Source: Saprospiraceae bacterium (lineage in GTDB: Bacteria > Bacteroidota > Bacteroidia > Chitinophagales > Saprospiraceae). From it: DNA of 64,000 bases. Below the pieces are notes generated by a model. That model made no database searches, was not told where the DNA came from, and saw nothing but the letters and a program-made list of their open reading frames with translations. The stretch lies in assembly GCA_016714085.1 (NCBI GenBank), contig JADJNW010000001.1, forward strand, positions 1,083,442-1,147,441. Reading direction: 5' to 3'. Below are positions 49,605 through 59,537 of the stretch, one piece after another. A program made the translations under genes and the position numbers. Within the stretch, counting starts at the first letter, position 1; the number at the start of each line of letters is the position of its first letter.

Positions 49605-51690
49605 TCAAGGCTTTTTATTCATTAGCATTCGATCAAAAAAATCAGCGCTTGATTTGTAGGCTGCCAGCCAGTTTTTATGCAACAAAAAGCCATGTACTTC
49701 GTCCGGGAAAATGAGTTGCTCGAAATACACACCTCGTCGGCGCAGAGATTCAGCAATATCAACTGTTTCACTGAAAGGAACGTTGCGATCATCGTCACCA
49801 TGAATAAGTAAAACAGGCGAGCGCCAGCCATCCAAATATGCCATCGGCGAGGATTCAAATGCCCGTCGTGCCACCGTTTCTGCTTGTTCTGGATTGTACC
49901 CTGGTACGAAATTGCGGATAACCACGTTCCAATCATGCACCCCATGCAGGTCCACACCTGCTGCAAATAAATCAGAAGCTTTTGCCAAGCCTAATGCTGT
50001 GAGATAGCCACCATACGAACCGCCCCACAAGCCAATTTTTGTTCCATCCACATCGCTGCGACTGCGAAGGTATAAACCCGCTCCAAGTACATCGTTGAAT
50101 TCGCTTGCGCCATTCGCGCCATAATTCAAGGCTTCACGAAATTCCATGCCATAGCCAATGCCACTTCGATAGTTGACAGACATTACAATATAACCCTTGC
50201 TGGCAAGGTATTGATTCATTGCGTAAGCATTGTGATAATAACCTCGATCATGAAACCCCAGATACATCTGCCGCCGAGAGCCGCCATGGAAGAACAGTAA
50301 AGCCGGGCGCTTTTCACCAGCCTTTATATTTTTCGGCTTAAACAATTGACAATGAATCTGCATTCCATCGGCTGCGGAAATGATGACTTGCTCCGGTTCT
50401 ACTAATTGAGCGCTTGGAAAATCTTTCGGTAAAGTATTTGGAGCAAGTTGACGTTTTTCACCTTTGCCATTCAGGTACATCGCTTGTGCTGGTTGCGTTC
50501 CACTAGAGCTAAGCATAGCTATTGTGCCATCAACTGCGACCACGGGCGCCCATTCAATAGAAGCGCCGGAAGTAATTGCTTTAGGCGTGCCACTTGCAAT
50601 CTCTACCCGCCAGATATGCTGCCGATCAATATCATCCTGATTGGAAGAATACACCATCGCCTTGCCATCGGGCGTCATCGTTACGTATTGTACTTCAAAA
50701 TTACCGGGCGTAAGTAATTTCGCATTGCCACCATTCACTGAAACTGCATACAAATGCAGCCAACCATCGCCTTCCCAGGGAAAGACAATTTGGTCGTTTG
50801 CGCCCCAAAACAATTGATTATCAGCACTAACACTATAAAAATTGCTGCCTTTGCCTTCTTTTGCTCGCCAGATTTCTTTGGTTTGATTATTCGTAAAATC
50901 ATGCACCATAATCGACCAGGACAAGCCTTCCCGTTTTTCTATAAAAGGCAGGTTTTGCTTTTGATTTGGGATGCGCGAAAAGGCAATTTTCTTACCATCG
51001 GGCGACCAAACAGGATTGCCATCTCGATCTACACTTGGATTTAAATATTGAATCTCTTTTTTTACAAGATCATAAACTCCAACAAAAACATGGTCGCCAC
51101 GATTACTAGTGAAAGCAAGTTTGCTACCATCTGGCGACCAGCAAAGGCTTCCGGCACTGCCGCGAATCGTGAATAATTGCTGTGGTTTGGAATCATCATT
51201 CACACCGACCAACCAAACCTGACCGCGTTTTATAAAGGTGATTTGCTTGCCATTAGGAGAAAAGCTTGGGCTATTACCATCACTTAATAAGCTTTGGCGT
51301 TCCGCCTGCAAAAGGGATTAAATAAATTTCCTGCTTCGCACCGTCAGGATCGCTGGTAGGATTCGGAATTTCACCTTGACGATTAGCGCCACCGCCATGC
51401 ACGTATGCAATAAGATTTCCGTTAGGAGAAAATGTAATATTCCCAATTTCCTGCCCATCGTCTTCTGTATGATTCGTAATCGCTTTGCCAATAAAATTAG
51501 GACTTTCGGCTATCCAGAGATTGCGTTTACCTTCGTGGTTTTGCGTCCAGGCGAAGCGAGTACCCATAGGAGCAGCGGTCATGTTCTCCGGAAACGGACT
51601 GCTCATAATCTGCTCAAGGCTAAAGGATTGTGCATATAAAATACTTTGCAACAATAGTACAAAGCATAGGATAGAATGATGTTTTTTCAT
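49605..51690 (-). CDS. S9 family prolyl oligopeptidase-like peptidase (one frameshift)
   Basis: About 694 aa. The start ATG 51688-51690 (MKKHHSILCFVLLLQSILYA) gives a clean signal peptide; the longer frame to 51750 overlaps the deformylase gene. A TolB-like propeller comes first (SPNGNLIAYV, SPNGKQITFI, WSPDGSKLAF, WSPDGKKIAF). The C-terminal alpha/beta-hydrolase domain carries the nucleophile in GLWGGSYGGYLT, the aspartate in HGDDDRNVPF and the histidine in DEVHGFLLHKNW. One shift lies near 51290. It probably trims peptides in the periplasm or outside the cell. Confidence 0.88.
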
Positions 51691-51737
51691 GTTTTTAGGT
51701 GTTTTTGAAAAGTTGAGGAGGTTAGGAGTTGAGAAGG
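51691..51737 (-). other. Low-complexity leader of the S9 peptidase gene
   Basis: Read toward the start codon, the leader repeats a CTCAACTCCTAACCTCCTCA-like motif and is almost free of G. It is one of several such leaders in the window. Confidence 0.4.
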
Positions 51738-52220
51738 TCAAGGTTTCCATTTAAATGAATGCTCGTCAATCGCTCTTTGCGTAGCCAAGATGCCATCCAG
51801 ATGGTCGTATTCATGTTGCATTAATTCCGACATATCGTCTTTCAATTCCCAGATATGCTCATTCCAATCCAAGTCACGAAATTTCATTTTGCAATAACGA
51901 TGCCGCTTCAAGCGCACTAATAGATTAGGGAAACTCATACAATCATCCCACAATTCCATCATTTCTTCGCTGCAATCATATAATTCAGGATTAATAATCG
52001 CAATAGGGTTATCAATATTCAGCACAATCAAGCGCTTCATGATACCGAGTTGTGGCGCAGCAATGGCGCGGCCAGCCTTGTATTTGGCGCGAAATTCAAG
52101 TATTACATTTGCTAAGCCAGCAACGATAGGCTTTAAGCCTTCGAGCTCTGACTGCTCTACTGGAATGCACTTTTCGTACAAACGCGGATCGCCAAGAAGT
52201 ATAATATCTTGTAAATGCAT
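51738..52220 (-). CDS. def: Peptide deformylase-like protein
   Basis: 160 aa. The three family motifs are present in order. Motif 1 is GRAIAAPQ at 50-57 (usual GxGxAAPQ). Motif 2 is DDCMS at 92-96 with C94 (usual EGCLS). Motif 3 is QHEYDHLDG at 135-143 with metal-binding H136 and H140 and catalytic E137. Metal ligands are therefore intact, while motif 2 is altered. Deformylases remove the formyl group from nascent N-termini. With the altered motif this may be a secondary paralogue. Its stop overlaps the longest possible frame of the S9 gene, which suggests co-transcription. Confidence 0.8.
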   Translation of the reverse strand: MHLQDIILLGDPRLYEKCIPVEQSELEGLKPIVAGLANVILEFRAKYKAGRAIAAPQLGIMKRLIVLNIDNPIAIINPELYDCSEEMMELWDDCMSFPNLLVRLKRHRYCKMKFRDLDWNEHIWELKDDMSELMQHEYDHLDGILATQRAIDEHSFKWKP

Positions 52221-52265
52221 TTATAAAATTTCATTAATTATTTATCAAATTATTACATCCAATAT

Positions 52266-54077
52266 TTAATTCTTTAGCCAATCTCGCCTTTTCCTGGAAG
52301 CATTAGCCGATGCTTTTTCGTCTATCGCGGTGCTCATAGCCGGGTCTTCTTTTGCTGTAAATTTCGAGGTTTGCATCACGCCATTCTGTTCAAAAACAAT
52401 ACTATAACTTTTACCGATTTTTAGTTTTGTTATAATATTATTATAATCCTCTTCACTCTTAATAATATTATTATCAACTGCTACAATTTTATCGCCTTGA
52501 TTCAATCCTGCTTCGTATAAAGAATTGTTTTCCAATACATTGCCTCTAATTTCTATGCCATCTTTATTAAAGGTTGTCCTTAAATTTATAAAATCTGGTT
52601 TCCCGGGATTGCGCAATTCAGTGCTTACGCCCATATTTGATAATAAAGTTTTCGGATCGGGTAAATAACTATCATAAATATAACGATTGAAAAAATTATT
52701 AGCAAAAGCGATATCACCAGTAACCGAAGCCACTGCTTTTTGCAAATCAGGAATTTCGTAAGGAATTTCGGGCTTTCCGAAGTTTTCCCACATATAACGC
52801 ATCACGTCATCGAGGCTACGATTTGGGAATTGGTTGCGAATGCTCAAATCCAGCGTCAGTCCTAAAAAAGAACCATATGTATAATAACTGATAAATGTAT
52901 TCGCATAATTATTTTCATCAATCGACACCGCTGCATCCACATAAGGCGCGTGCTGGCTCATTTGTATCACGTTGCGATACTTGCGTGCTGGCGAATTTAC
53001 TACCGCATTGATCGTATTGCTCAAGCTATTAATATAATCTTGCGGCGACATAATACCAGCTCGACATAATATCAAATTTGTATAATAAGATGTAAAACCT
53101 TCTGCAAACCATAATTCTCCTGACATATTGGGCTTGTCAAAATCAAATGGCTCAAGCGAATTGGGGCGGATGCGCTCCACATTCCAGCAATGAAAAAACT
53201 CATGCGAAATCGTACCAATCACGCGGTTGGCAGCAGTAGCAAGGCTTGCGTTGGCATTACAAACAGTCGAGTTTCGATGCTCCATGCCATCACCAAAAAT
53301 CCAGGGATTATAATTACATAAAAAAGTATATTTACCAAAATCATAATCGGGCAGCGAGCCATAGACCGCTTTTTGTGTATCCACCACTTTTTTTACCATT
53401 TCTGTGTAGCTATCCAACTCCGCATCTGTACCTTCGTGCATCATAGCTATTTCAATCGTATAATTCTTGCCATTCGATTCCACTTCCCAGGAGCGGAATT
53501 TTATATCACCAACCGTGGTTGGGCTATCATAGAAATAATAATAATTGGGCGACCAGAAGCGATTATTATCTAATTGTTTCAATTGCGTTGCCACTTTCCA
53601 ATCAGGATGCTTGCTCAAGTCAATCGACAATTCAATTGGGCGACGCTCCAAACCCACGCCATAAGCAAAAGTAGCGGGCATATTCATGATTGCTCCGCGA
53701 TTATTGAAGCCAGCATAAGTGCCATCACCATGATTCGCGTAAAGTGTATATTGAAATTTTACAATACCATCATGTCCTGCAATTTGCCATTTAGCAATAT
53801 CGGTTTTATTTACTTGAATCGGCTCATTTTTACTATTAAAAGCCTTTTCATTATATACATTTTTAGCAAAATTATGTGCAGCATAACGCCCAGGTGAACT
53901 GTTGGGCATTCGCACCTCAAAAACGCCCTTCGGCAAGGAAGCAAACTCAATCGTTACCTCAATTTCGTGGTGTTGCACTTTATCCAAATTCACCAAATAT
54001 CGAATGGCTTCTTGTGCATAAGCGCAAAGCGTAAAAGCAATAAAGAGAAGAGTCAGGATTAGATTTCGCATATTCAA
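52266..54077 (-). CDS. M61 glycyl aminopeptidase family protein with PDZ domain
   Basis: 603 aa. A signal peptide covers 1-21. The M61 N-terminal beta-domain runs to ~220. The catalytic region has GMEHRNS at 264-270, HEFFHCWNVERIRP with zinc ligands H292 and H296, and the third ligand E326 in WFAEGFTSYY. A PDZ domain at ~510-570 contains NSLYEAGLNQGDKIVAVDNN. The basic tail is RKRRDWLKN. The gene is intact. Members cleave N-terminal glycine or alanine from peptides in the periplasm. Confidence 0.9.
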   Translation of the reverse strand: MNMRNLILTLLFIAFTLCAYAQEAIRYLVNLDKVQHHEIEVTIEFASLPKGVFEVRMPNSSPGRYAAHNFAKNVYNEKAFNSKNEPIQVNKTDIAKWQIAGHDGIVKFQYTLYANHGDGTYAGFNNRGAIMNMPATFAYGVGLERRPIELSIDLSKHPDWKVATQLKQLDNNRFWSPNYYYFYDSPTTVGDIKFRSWEVESNGKNYTIEIAMMHEGTDAELDSYTEMVKKVVDTQKAVYGSLPDYDFGKYTFLCNYNPWIFGDGMEHRNSTVCNANASLATAANRVIGTISHEFFHCWNVERIRPNSLEPFDFDKPNMSGELWFAEGFTSYYTNLILCRAGIMSPQDYINSLSNTINAVVNSPARKYRNVIQMSQHAPYVDAAVSIDENNYANTFISYYTYGSFLGLTLDLSIRNQFPNRSLDDVMRYMWENFGKPEIPYEIPDLQKAVASVTGDIAFANNFFNRYIYDSYLPDPKTLLSNMGVSTELRNPGKPDFINLRTTFNKDGIEIRGNVLENNSLYEAGLNQGDKIVAVDNNIIKSEEDYNNIITKLKIGKSYSIVFEQNGVMQTSKFTAKEDPAMSTAIDEKASANASRKRRDWLKN

Positions 54078-54158
54078 AGGTGTTATAGTATTTTAGTATT
54101 ATCATCCTCGATTGTAAAAGCGACGCCCGCAAAATACGAATTTGAAGAAATTGTACAC

Positions 54159-54189
54159 TTGAATAAGTCTCCAAAATCAACTATCTTTG
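54159..54189 (+). promoter_or_regulatory. Bacteroidota-type promoter of the Uma2 gene
   Basis: TTG at 54159-54161 and TATCTTTG at 54182-54189 are separated by 20 bp, matching the -33/-7 consensus. The box overlaps the TTG that opens the longest frame at 54187, which supports the ATG at 54208 as the real start. Confidence 0.55.
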
Positions 54190-54207
54190 ATAAAAATTGT
54201 ACCACTG

Positions 54208-54807
54208 ATGACCGCCAGTAGTCACAAAAAATCATCTCCTGTTCCTGAATATCTCATCTATGAAATGGACGAGGGTCAGCCTATTTACTATCGTGGTTAC
54301 AGAGATGTTTTAAATGGTGTAAAAGCCCCGGAAGAAATCATGGGAAGTAGCATTTTACAATCCATTCTAATCGAGTTGGTTAAAAATTATATTAATTCTA
54401 AGTTGAGCAAAGAATATGTTGTTTTATCCAATGAATTAGGTTTATTATTTAGTAAAAAATCCTGGCGATTAGCAGATATTGCTATCTTTTTTAAAAAAGC
54501 GCTAATAGAAGCAGGCATCAAAGATGAATATTCCAAAATTCCACCAAAAATTGTAATTGAGGTTGATACCAAAGCACATTTTGAGACGCCCGCTGATGTG
54601 AATTATTATTACCATCATAAAACGGATCAGTTGCTGGATTTTGGAGTGGAACGAGTGATTTGGATTTACACCGGTGTCGAAAAATTCATGATTGCAGAAA
54701 AAAACAAACGCTGGGAAACCGCTAATTGGTCAGAAGACCTGGAGATAATGGATGGCATTTTAATGAATATCCCTCAATTAATTGAAAAATTTTATAAAGA
54801 AGAATAG
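54208..54807 (+). CDS. Uma2-family (DUF820) PD-(D/E)XK nuclease-like protein
   Basis: 199 aa from ATG 54208 (MTASSHKKSSPVPEYLIYEM). The core has KSWRLADIAIFFKKAL and KIVIEVDTKAHFETPADVN, the D...ExD arrangement of the Uma2 restriction-endonuclease-like fold (here IEVDTK in place of the usual VEVxS). VIWIYTGVEKFMIAE follows. Uma2 proteins are abundant in filamentous Bacteroidota and cyanobacteria, and their role is unsettled. It stands alone with its own promoter. Confidence 0.75.
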   Translation: MTASSHKKSSPVPEYLIYEMDEGQPIYYRGYRDVLNGVKAPEEIMGSSILQSILIELVKNYINSKLSKEYVVLSNELGLLFSKKSWRLADIAIFFKKALIEAGIKDEYSKIPPKIVIEVDTKAHFETPADVNYYYHHKTDQLLDFGVERVIWIYTGVEKFMIAEKNKRWETANWSEDLEIMDGILMNIPQLIEKFYKEE

Positions 54808-54941
54808 ATATGTAGCATTTCATCACAAAACACACATTCCGTCCCATTTCTCTTCTTTCTATTCTGTAAAATATTCACTTTCAGCAGCTAAATTATATTC
54901 TTACCCGTTCTTAATTTTATTTAAACCAAACAAAATTTGTT

Positions 54942-56072
54942 ATGAAGAGAATCACCCTACTATTTTGCTGTTTGAGCATCAGCATCAGCATTTTTGCTCA
55001 ATTGACTACACCACCCAGTGGCAACAACCAGAAAAACGTTGTGACTCAGTACATTGGGGCATTAGCACATGTCACGATTACTTACAACAGCCCGAATGTG
55101 ACCAGCCCTACCGGGCAAGATCGTACCGGACAAATTTGGGGACAATTGGTGCCTTATGGCTTGACAGATCAAGGATTTGGCACGAGCAAAGCCGCTCCCT
55201 GGCGCGCTGGAGCTAACGAGAATACAACTTTTGAATTTTCACACGATGTTATGATTCAAGGCAAATCCTTGAAAGCTGGCAAATACGGATTTCACATTAT
55301 TGTAGAAGAGAATAAACCCTGGACGCTTATTTTCTCTAATAATTCTACCGCCTGGGGTAGCTTTTTCTATGATCCGGCTGAAGATGCACTTCGCGTAGAA
55401 GCAACACCTGAAAAAAGCGAATTCCATCAGTGGCTGACTTATGAATTTACTGAACGCCAGCCGGAATCCTGCACTGTAGCGCTAATATGGGAAAATATTA
55501 AGCTTCCTTTTAAAATCGAAGTGCCTAAGATGAATGAGCTCTACGTTCAAACGATGCGTCAAGAATTGCAAAACAGCCCAGGATTCAATTATCAAACCTG
55601 GGTGACGGCTGTCAATTACTGCGTGCAAAATAATACCAATCTCGAAGAAGCACTCACCTGGGCGGATTATGCCATTAGTGGGCCATTCATTGGTCAGGAG
55701 AATTTCACCACGCTTCAAGCAAAAGCTGCAGCGCTACAAGCATTGAACCGCATTCCGGAAGCGCAAAAAATCATGGATAAAGCCATTAAAGATCCTACAG
55801 CGACGGCCTTTGCCATCCATGGCTATGGCCGACAATTAATGGCTACAGGCGATAAGAAAAAAGCAGTAGAAGTTTTTGAATATAACTATCAGCGTTTTAA
55901 TGGTGCGTGGCCTACGAATGTCGGCTTGGCGAGAGGTTACTCTGCTATCGGTCAATACGATAAAGCTTTGAAACACGCACAGGCTGGTTTAGCAGAAGCA
56001 CCCGATGCTGTAAACAAGAATTTCCTGACCCAAGCGGTCGAAAAATTGAAGAATAAGCAGGATATAAATTAA
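54942..56072 (+). CDS. DUF2911 protein with TPR-like C-terminus
   Basis: 376 aa. Signal peptide 1-19 (LLFCCLSISISIFAQ). The DUF2911 domain covers about 30-190 (AHVTITYNSPNV, GQIWGQLVPYG, WRAGANENTTFEFSHDVMIQ, KAGKYGFHIIVEEN). The C-terminal half is alpha-helical with TPR-like repeats (NFTTLQAKAAALQALNRIPE, AIHGYGRQLMATGDKKKAVE, NVGLARGYSAIGQYDKALKH). The fold of DUF2911 suggests a periplasmic binding or scaffold role; the function is unknown. Intact. Confidence 0.88.
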   Translation: MKRITLLFCCLSISISIFAQLTTPPSGNNQKNVVTQYIGALAHVTITYNSPNVTSPTGQDRTGQIWGQLVPYGLTDQGFGTSKAAPWRAGANENTTFEFSHDVMIQGKSLKAGKYGFHIIVEENKPWTLIFSNNSTAWGSFFYDPAEDALRVEATPEKSEFHQWLTYEFTERQPESCTVALIWENIKLPFKIEVPKMNELYVQTMRQELQNSPGFNYQTWVTAVNYCVQNNTNLEEALTWADYAISGPFIGQENFTTLQAKAAALQALNRIPEAQKIMDKAIKDPTATAFAIHGYGRQLMATGDKKKAVEVFEYNYQRFNGAWPTNVGLARGYSAIGQYDKALKHAQAGLAEAPDAVNKNFLTQAVEKLKNKQDIN

Positions 56073-56137
56073 GTTTAGAGGTTGAGGAGTTTAGAAGTTT
56101 AATATCTAAGCTCCTTAACTCATAAGCTCCTCAGCTT

Positions 56138-57268
56138 TTAAACCACCTCTTTGAGCGCTTTCACAAATGCCTCCACTTCTTCCACCTTGCCGGTGCTTAC
56201 TCTGAGCCATTTGGTGAGCGGCGGGAACGGACGACCAACAAAAATGCCTTTATCCGCCATCATTTTATTCATTTCTGATACTTCTTTGCCAGTATAAAAA
56301 AATGCAAAATTGGCGTGTGATTTCACGTACTTCATTTTTAACTCATCTAAAGTCTTGTACATGATATTTTTACACTCCATATTTTTTTGTAAACTGAATT
56401 TATAAAATTCCGTATCTTCCAGTGCTGCTTTAGCGCCTACAATCGCGGGAATACTCACGCCTGCCATCGTATTTTCTTGCAAACGACGCGCAATATCAGG
56501 CCGAGCAATCATATAACCGACGCGGATGCCCGCCATTCCATACACTTTGGAGAAGGTACGCGACACGATCACATTCATGCCTTGTTTCACCAACTCTATC
56601 ATCGAAGGATAATTCGGTTCGGTGATATAATCGAAATAAGCTTCATCCGAAAATACAACAGCTTGCTTAGAAATGCTGGCACAGAAGTCTTTCATTTTAC
56701 TAGCAGATACAATCGTGCCCGTAGGGTTATTCGGATTGCAAACAAAAACCAATCGTGTGTTATTCGTGATGCGGCGTTCCATGGCATCCAAGTCGTGTAC
56801 CATATTATCATCCAATGGAACATAGTGTACATAAGCGCCAAATTGTTCGGCGTAGTCCATCAAGGCCAGAAAAGTAGGTTGAGCAGCAACAATTTCCCCG
56901 CCGTGCAAACCATAAGTCAAACCCACTGCTTTCAAGCCTTCGGTAGAGCCTCCAGTGAGTACGACATGATCAGTTGGCACACCGTGTTTTTTAGCGATCA
57001 ACTCTCCAAGCTCACGAGCCAGGGCATAAGGATAGCGGCAGGCCTCGTCAAAACCATCTATAATCGCTTGCTTTACTTTATCAGACGGGCCATAAGGATT
57101 TTCATTAGAACTGAGTCGAATAGGCGTTTTCGGCGCCTTTGCATTATTTGCGATTACTCGCAATGTCGATTGCTCGCTCGCCAGGGCGTTAGCGCCTCCC
57201 AAAATAGAGAAAGCGCCCGCCAGTCCTGCGGTGCGAAGCCATTGTCTGCGGTCGAATTGAGTTGCCAT
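56138..57268 (-). CDS. Tat-exported class I/II aminotransferase (HisC-like)
   Basis: 376 aa from ATG 57266-57268 (MATQFDRRQWLRTAGLAGAF). The twin-arginine motif DRRQWLRTAG and following hydrophobic stretch ending ANALA form a Tat signal. The PLP fold is complete: SSNENPYGPS, TGGSTEGLKAVG, CNPNNPTGT, SDEAYFDY, and SRTFSKVYGMAGIRVGY with the Schiff-base lysine in FSK. The closest known reaction is histidinol-phosphate/imidazole-acetol-phosphate transamination, but export from the cytoplasm makes a biosynthetic role unlikely. A periplasmic amino acid or cell-wall substrate is possible. It converges with the DUF2911 gene. Confidence 0.85.
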   Translation of the reverse strand: MATQFDRRQWLRTAGLAGAFSILGGANALASEQSTLRVIANNAKAPKTPIRLSSNENPYGPSDKVKQAIIDGFDEACRYPYALARELGELIAKKHGVPTDHVVLTGGSTEGLKAVGLTYGLHGGEIVAAQPTFLALMDYAEQFGAYVHYVPLDDNMVHDLDAMERRITNNTRLVFVCNPNNPTGTIVSASKMKDFCASISKQAVVFSDEAYFDYITEPNYPSMIELVKQGMNVIVSRTFSKVYGMAGIRVGYMIARPDIARRLQENTMAGVSIPAIVGAKAALEDTEFYKFSLQKNMECKNIMYKTLDELKMKYVKSHANFAFFYTGKEVSEMNKMMADKGIFVGRPFPPLTKWLRVSTGKVEEVEAFVKALKEVV

Positions 57269-57312
57269 CTTGCCTTTTTTTGTTAGCAAAATAGCAAATG
57301 TTGCGGAATTTC

Positions 57313-59253
57313 CTATTGTTTTATAAAGGTTTTACCAAAAGTACCTTGGTCGCTTTGCAATTTTAAAATATAAAAACCAGACGAAATATCGGAAATATCA
57401 ATTGTTTCCAAATTACTGCTAATGGAAAGTCGTTTCACCAAACTTCCTTTGGCATCCAAAAGATCCATTTGCCATACTTTTATTGAAATTTTTTTTAAAT
57501 CAATCGTCAATTCCGTTTGAGCAGGATTGGGAAATAAGTTAATTTGGGTAGCCAGTTGTTGAATATCTTTATTTGAAGTCAATACTTGATTCACTTCATT
57601 ATTCGCAGAAATGAGCCATAAATTAGGATCAAAAATAATTTCTTTTACCTTGAAATTCACTGTTTTAGAAAAAGATTGCTCAGAAAACGTATGCTCAAAA
57701 CGCCCATCTGCCGTTTCTCCGTTTTCGCCTACAAAGCGCACCATAACTGGCATTTCAAAAAAATCTACCGAGGAATGCGAGGTTGTTTGCGATGCGATTA
57801 ATTGAATCGTATTGCCATTTTGTTGCCATTTGATTTGGTAAGAAGGATACCCCTCCCCATAAAACCAATCCTCAAAAAATTCGGTCAAATCCTGCCCGCT
57901 TTGGGTTTCTAAATGCTGTTTTAAATCTTCGGTTTTGGCATATTTATAAGCCAATTGCGGGTCATTCAGATAATTGCGACAAGCCTGAAAAAAGTCTTCA
58001 TCGCCGAGCTTCCAGCGCAGCATATGCAACAGCATCGCGCCTTTGGAGTAGGACAAGCGCCCATTAAAAATGCGCCCTACCGAAGTCGTGTCATTTACGA
58101 ACACCGAGCCGCCCGGTGCACTGGTAATACTCAAAATCTTGCCTTGCAGCCAACTGCGCCAATTCGCCGTACCAATGCCTGCTTCCTGGGTAAGCCCTTC
58201 GAGGTAAGTGGCAAAGCCTTCGTTGAGCCAAATGTCCTCCCAAGAGCCACAAGTCACTTTGTTGCCAAACCACTGATGCGCCAGTTCATGCGCTTGCAAA
58301 CTCTGCGACCAGCCGCCCATAAAAGTCATCGTTTGATGCTCCTCGCCACCGCCAAAGCCAAAGCGCGCGTGTCCGTATTTTTCTTTCGCAAAAGGATAAA
58401 TGCCAAAGCGATTATTGAATAATTCCATCGCCCGGCGGGTATGAATCGTCTGCGTTTTCACAAAATCCAATTCTTCAGGGTAAACATAATTCAGTATTTC
58501 CAGGCTGTCGCCGCCCGGCAAATCGAGATAATCAGAAAAAACGGCATAATTCGTCACGCCAATGGCGACAAGATAAGTCGTAATAGGATACCGATGCTTC
58601 CAATGAAAAATGTGATCGTCGCCTGCATCTATCTCACTGATTAACAAACCATTACTCGCTACACGATTCGGCTTGGGTGTGCGCACGATCACATCAATCG
58701 AGTCGATTTTATCATCCAAATCCATTTTACTGGGCCACCAATCTTTAGAACCATAAGGCTCCGAAAGTGTCCAGATAATAGGTGCATCATTATGAAAAGT
58801 CTGACTGAAAGAGCCAAAGCCCGTGCGTGGCGGGGCGCCTTCGTAGGTGATGGCGATAGAATCCAATTTGTCTTTTGGCAAAACCGAAGGCAAGGAAATG
58901 CGCAATAAATCATTCGCGCCAAGCTCAAAACTCAGGTTCTGATTGTGAAAACGCACTTGCTTCACGGTCATTTCATGCGACAATTCAAAATTGATTTCAT
59001 CAAAATTGCTTTGCGTTGGCACAAAATAGCTTGTCACTGAGCCGCTTATAAAATAAATATTTGGATCAATTGTCCATTCCAGACGGTGGTATTTCAAATC
59101 ATAATCATTGGTAAAAGCATTGGTACGTGGCTGAACCAAATGCGGCCGCGCTTCCATTTCGGCAATATCATCGGTATCTTTGCAAATCCAGTCTTCTTGG
59201 GCGTTTAGATAGGTCGAAAAAAAGAGCGCAAACAATAAAATTGATTTTTTCAT
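57313..59253 (-). CDS. Secreted M1 aminopeptidase with T9SS sorting domain
   Basis: 646 aa. Signal peptide 1-19 (LLFALFFSTYLNAQ). The M1 N-terminal beta-domain runs to ~240. The substrate motif is GGGEEHQTM at 301-309 (variant of GAMEN). Zinc ligands lie in HELAHQWFGN, H322 and H326, with E345 in NEGFATYLEG. The C-terminal ~75 residues (LFPNPAQTELTIDLKK to GFYILKLQSDQGTFGK) are a type A sorting domain for the type IX secretion system, so the enzyme is exported and anchored or released. Intact. Confidence 0.93.
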   Translation of the reverse strand: MKKSILLFALFFSTYLNAQEDWICKDTDDIAEMEARPHLVQPRTNAFTNDYDLKYHRLEWTIDPNIYFISGSVTSYFVPTQSNFDEINFELSHEMTVKQVRFHNQNLSFELGANDLLRISLPSVLPKDKLDSIAITYEGAPPRTGFGSFSQTFHNDAPIIWTLSEPYGSKDWWPSKMDLDDKIDSIDVIVRTPKPNRVASNGLLISEIDAGDDHIFHWKHRYPITTYLVAIGVTNYAVFSDYLDLPGGDSLEILNYVYPEELDFVKTQTIHTRRAMELFNNRFGIYPFAKEKYGHARFGFGGGEEHQTMTFMGGWSQSLQAHELAHQWFGNKVTCGSWEDIWLNEGFATYLEGLTQEAGIGTANWRSWLQGKILSITSAPGGSVFVNDTTSVGRIFNGRLSYSKGAMLLHMLRWKLGDEDFFQACRNYLNDPQLAYKYAKTEDLKQHLETQSGQDLTEFFEDWFYGEGYPSYQIKWQQNGNTIQLIASQTTSHSSVDFFEMPVMVRFVGENGETADGRFEHTFSEQSFSKTVNFKVKEIIFDPNLWLISANNEVNQVLTSNKDIQQLATQINLFPNPAQTELTIDLKKISIKVWQMDLLDAKGSLVKRLSISSNLETIDISDISSGFYILKLQSDQGTFGKTFIKQ

Positions 59254-59537
59254 AAAAACAAAAATTCAAGGTTGAATACAGCACGAAGGTAGTGCCTCCA
59301 TGCAGTAATCCTTGAATTCCACCACTGCAAAATATGCCAGTGGGCGACCGAATGCGCTCGTAGGATGACAAATCGGGAAGTCCATCAATCTAATGACCAA
59401 ACTGTTTTCAAAAGAGTAGAACGCTCAGAGCAGCGCAAATCCATGCTCCTTCTGTTAGGTGGCGTCTGACACTTGCTATCAGTCTGATGACTTCAAGTCA
59501 CCAGACTGTTTTCAGCGTTAAGGCTACGGCGAACAAC
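59254..59537. other. Intergenic region before the CRISPR locus
   Basis: No gene seen. It contains AGTCTGATGACTTC...CACCAGACTG, a hairpin at about 59480-59509 followed by TTTTCAG. A related partial copy (ATCTAATGACCAAACTGTTTTCA) sits near 59391. The last 25 bp are the start of the 124-bp repeat unit. Confidence 0.45.

Noticed and set aside
48419..54807. Fic and Uma2 as parts of a defence island with the CRISPR array
   Set aside because: They are separate transcription units 5-11 kb from the array with housekeeping peptidases between; no defence operon structure.
56477..57286. 269-codon frame opposite the aminotransferase
   Set aside because: Antisense shadow of a gene with a complete, conserved catalytic sequence.
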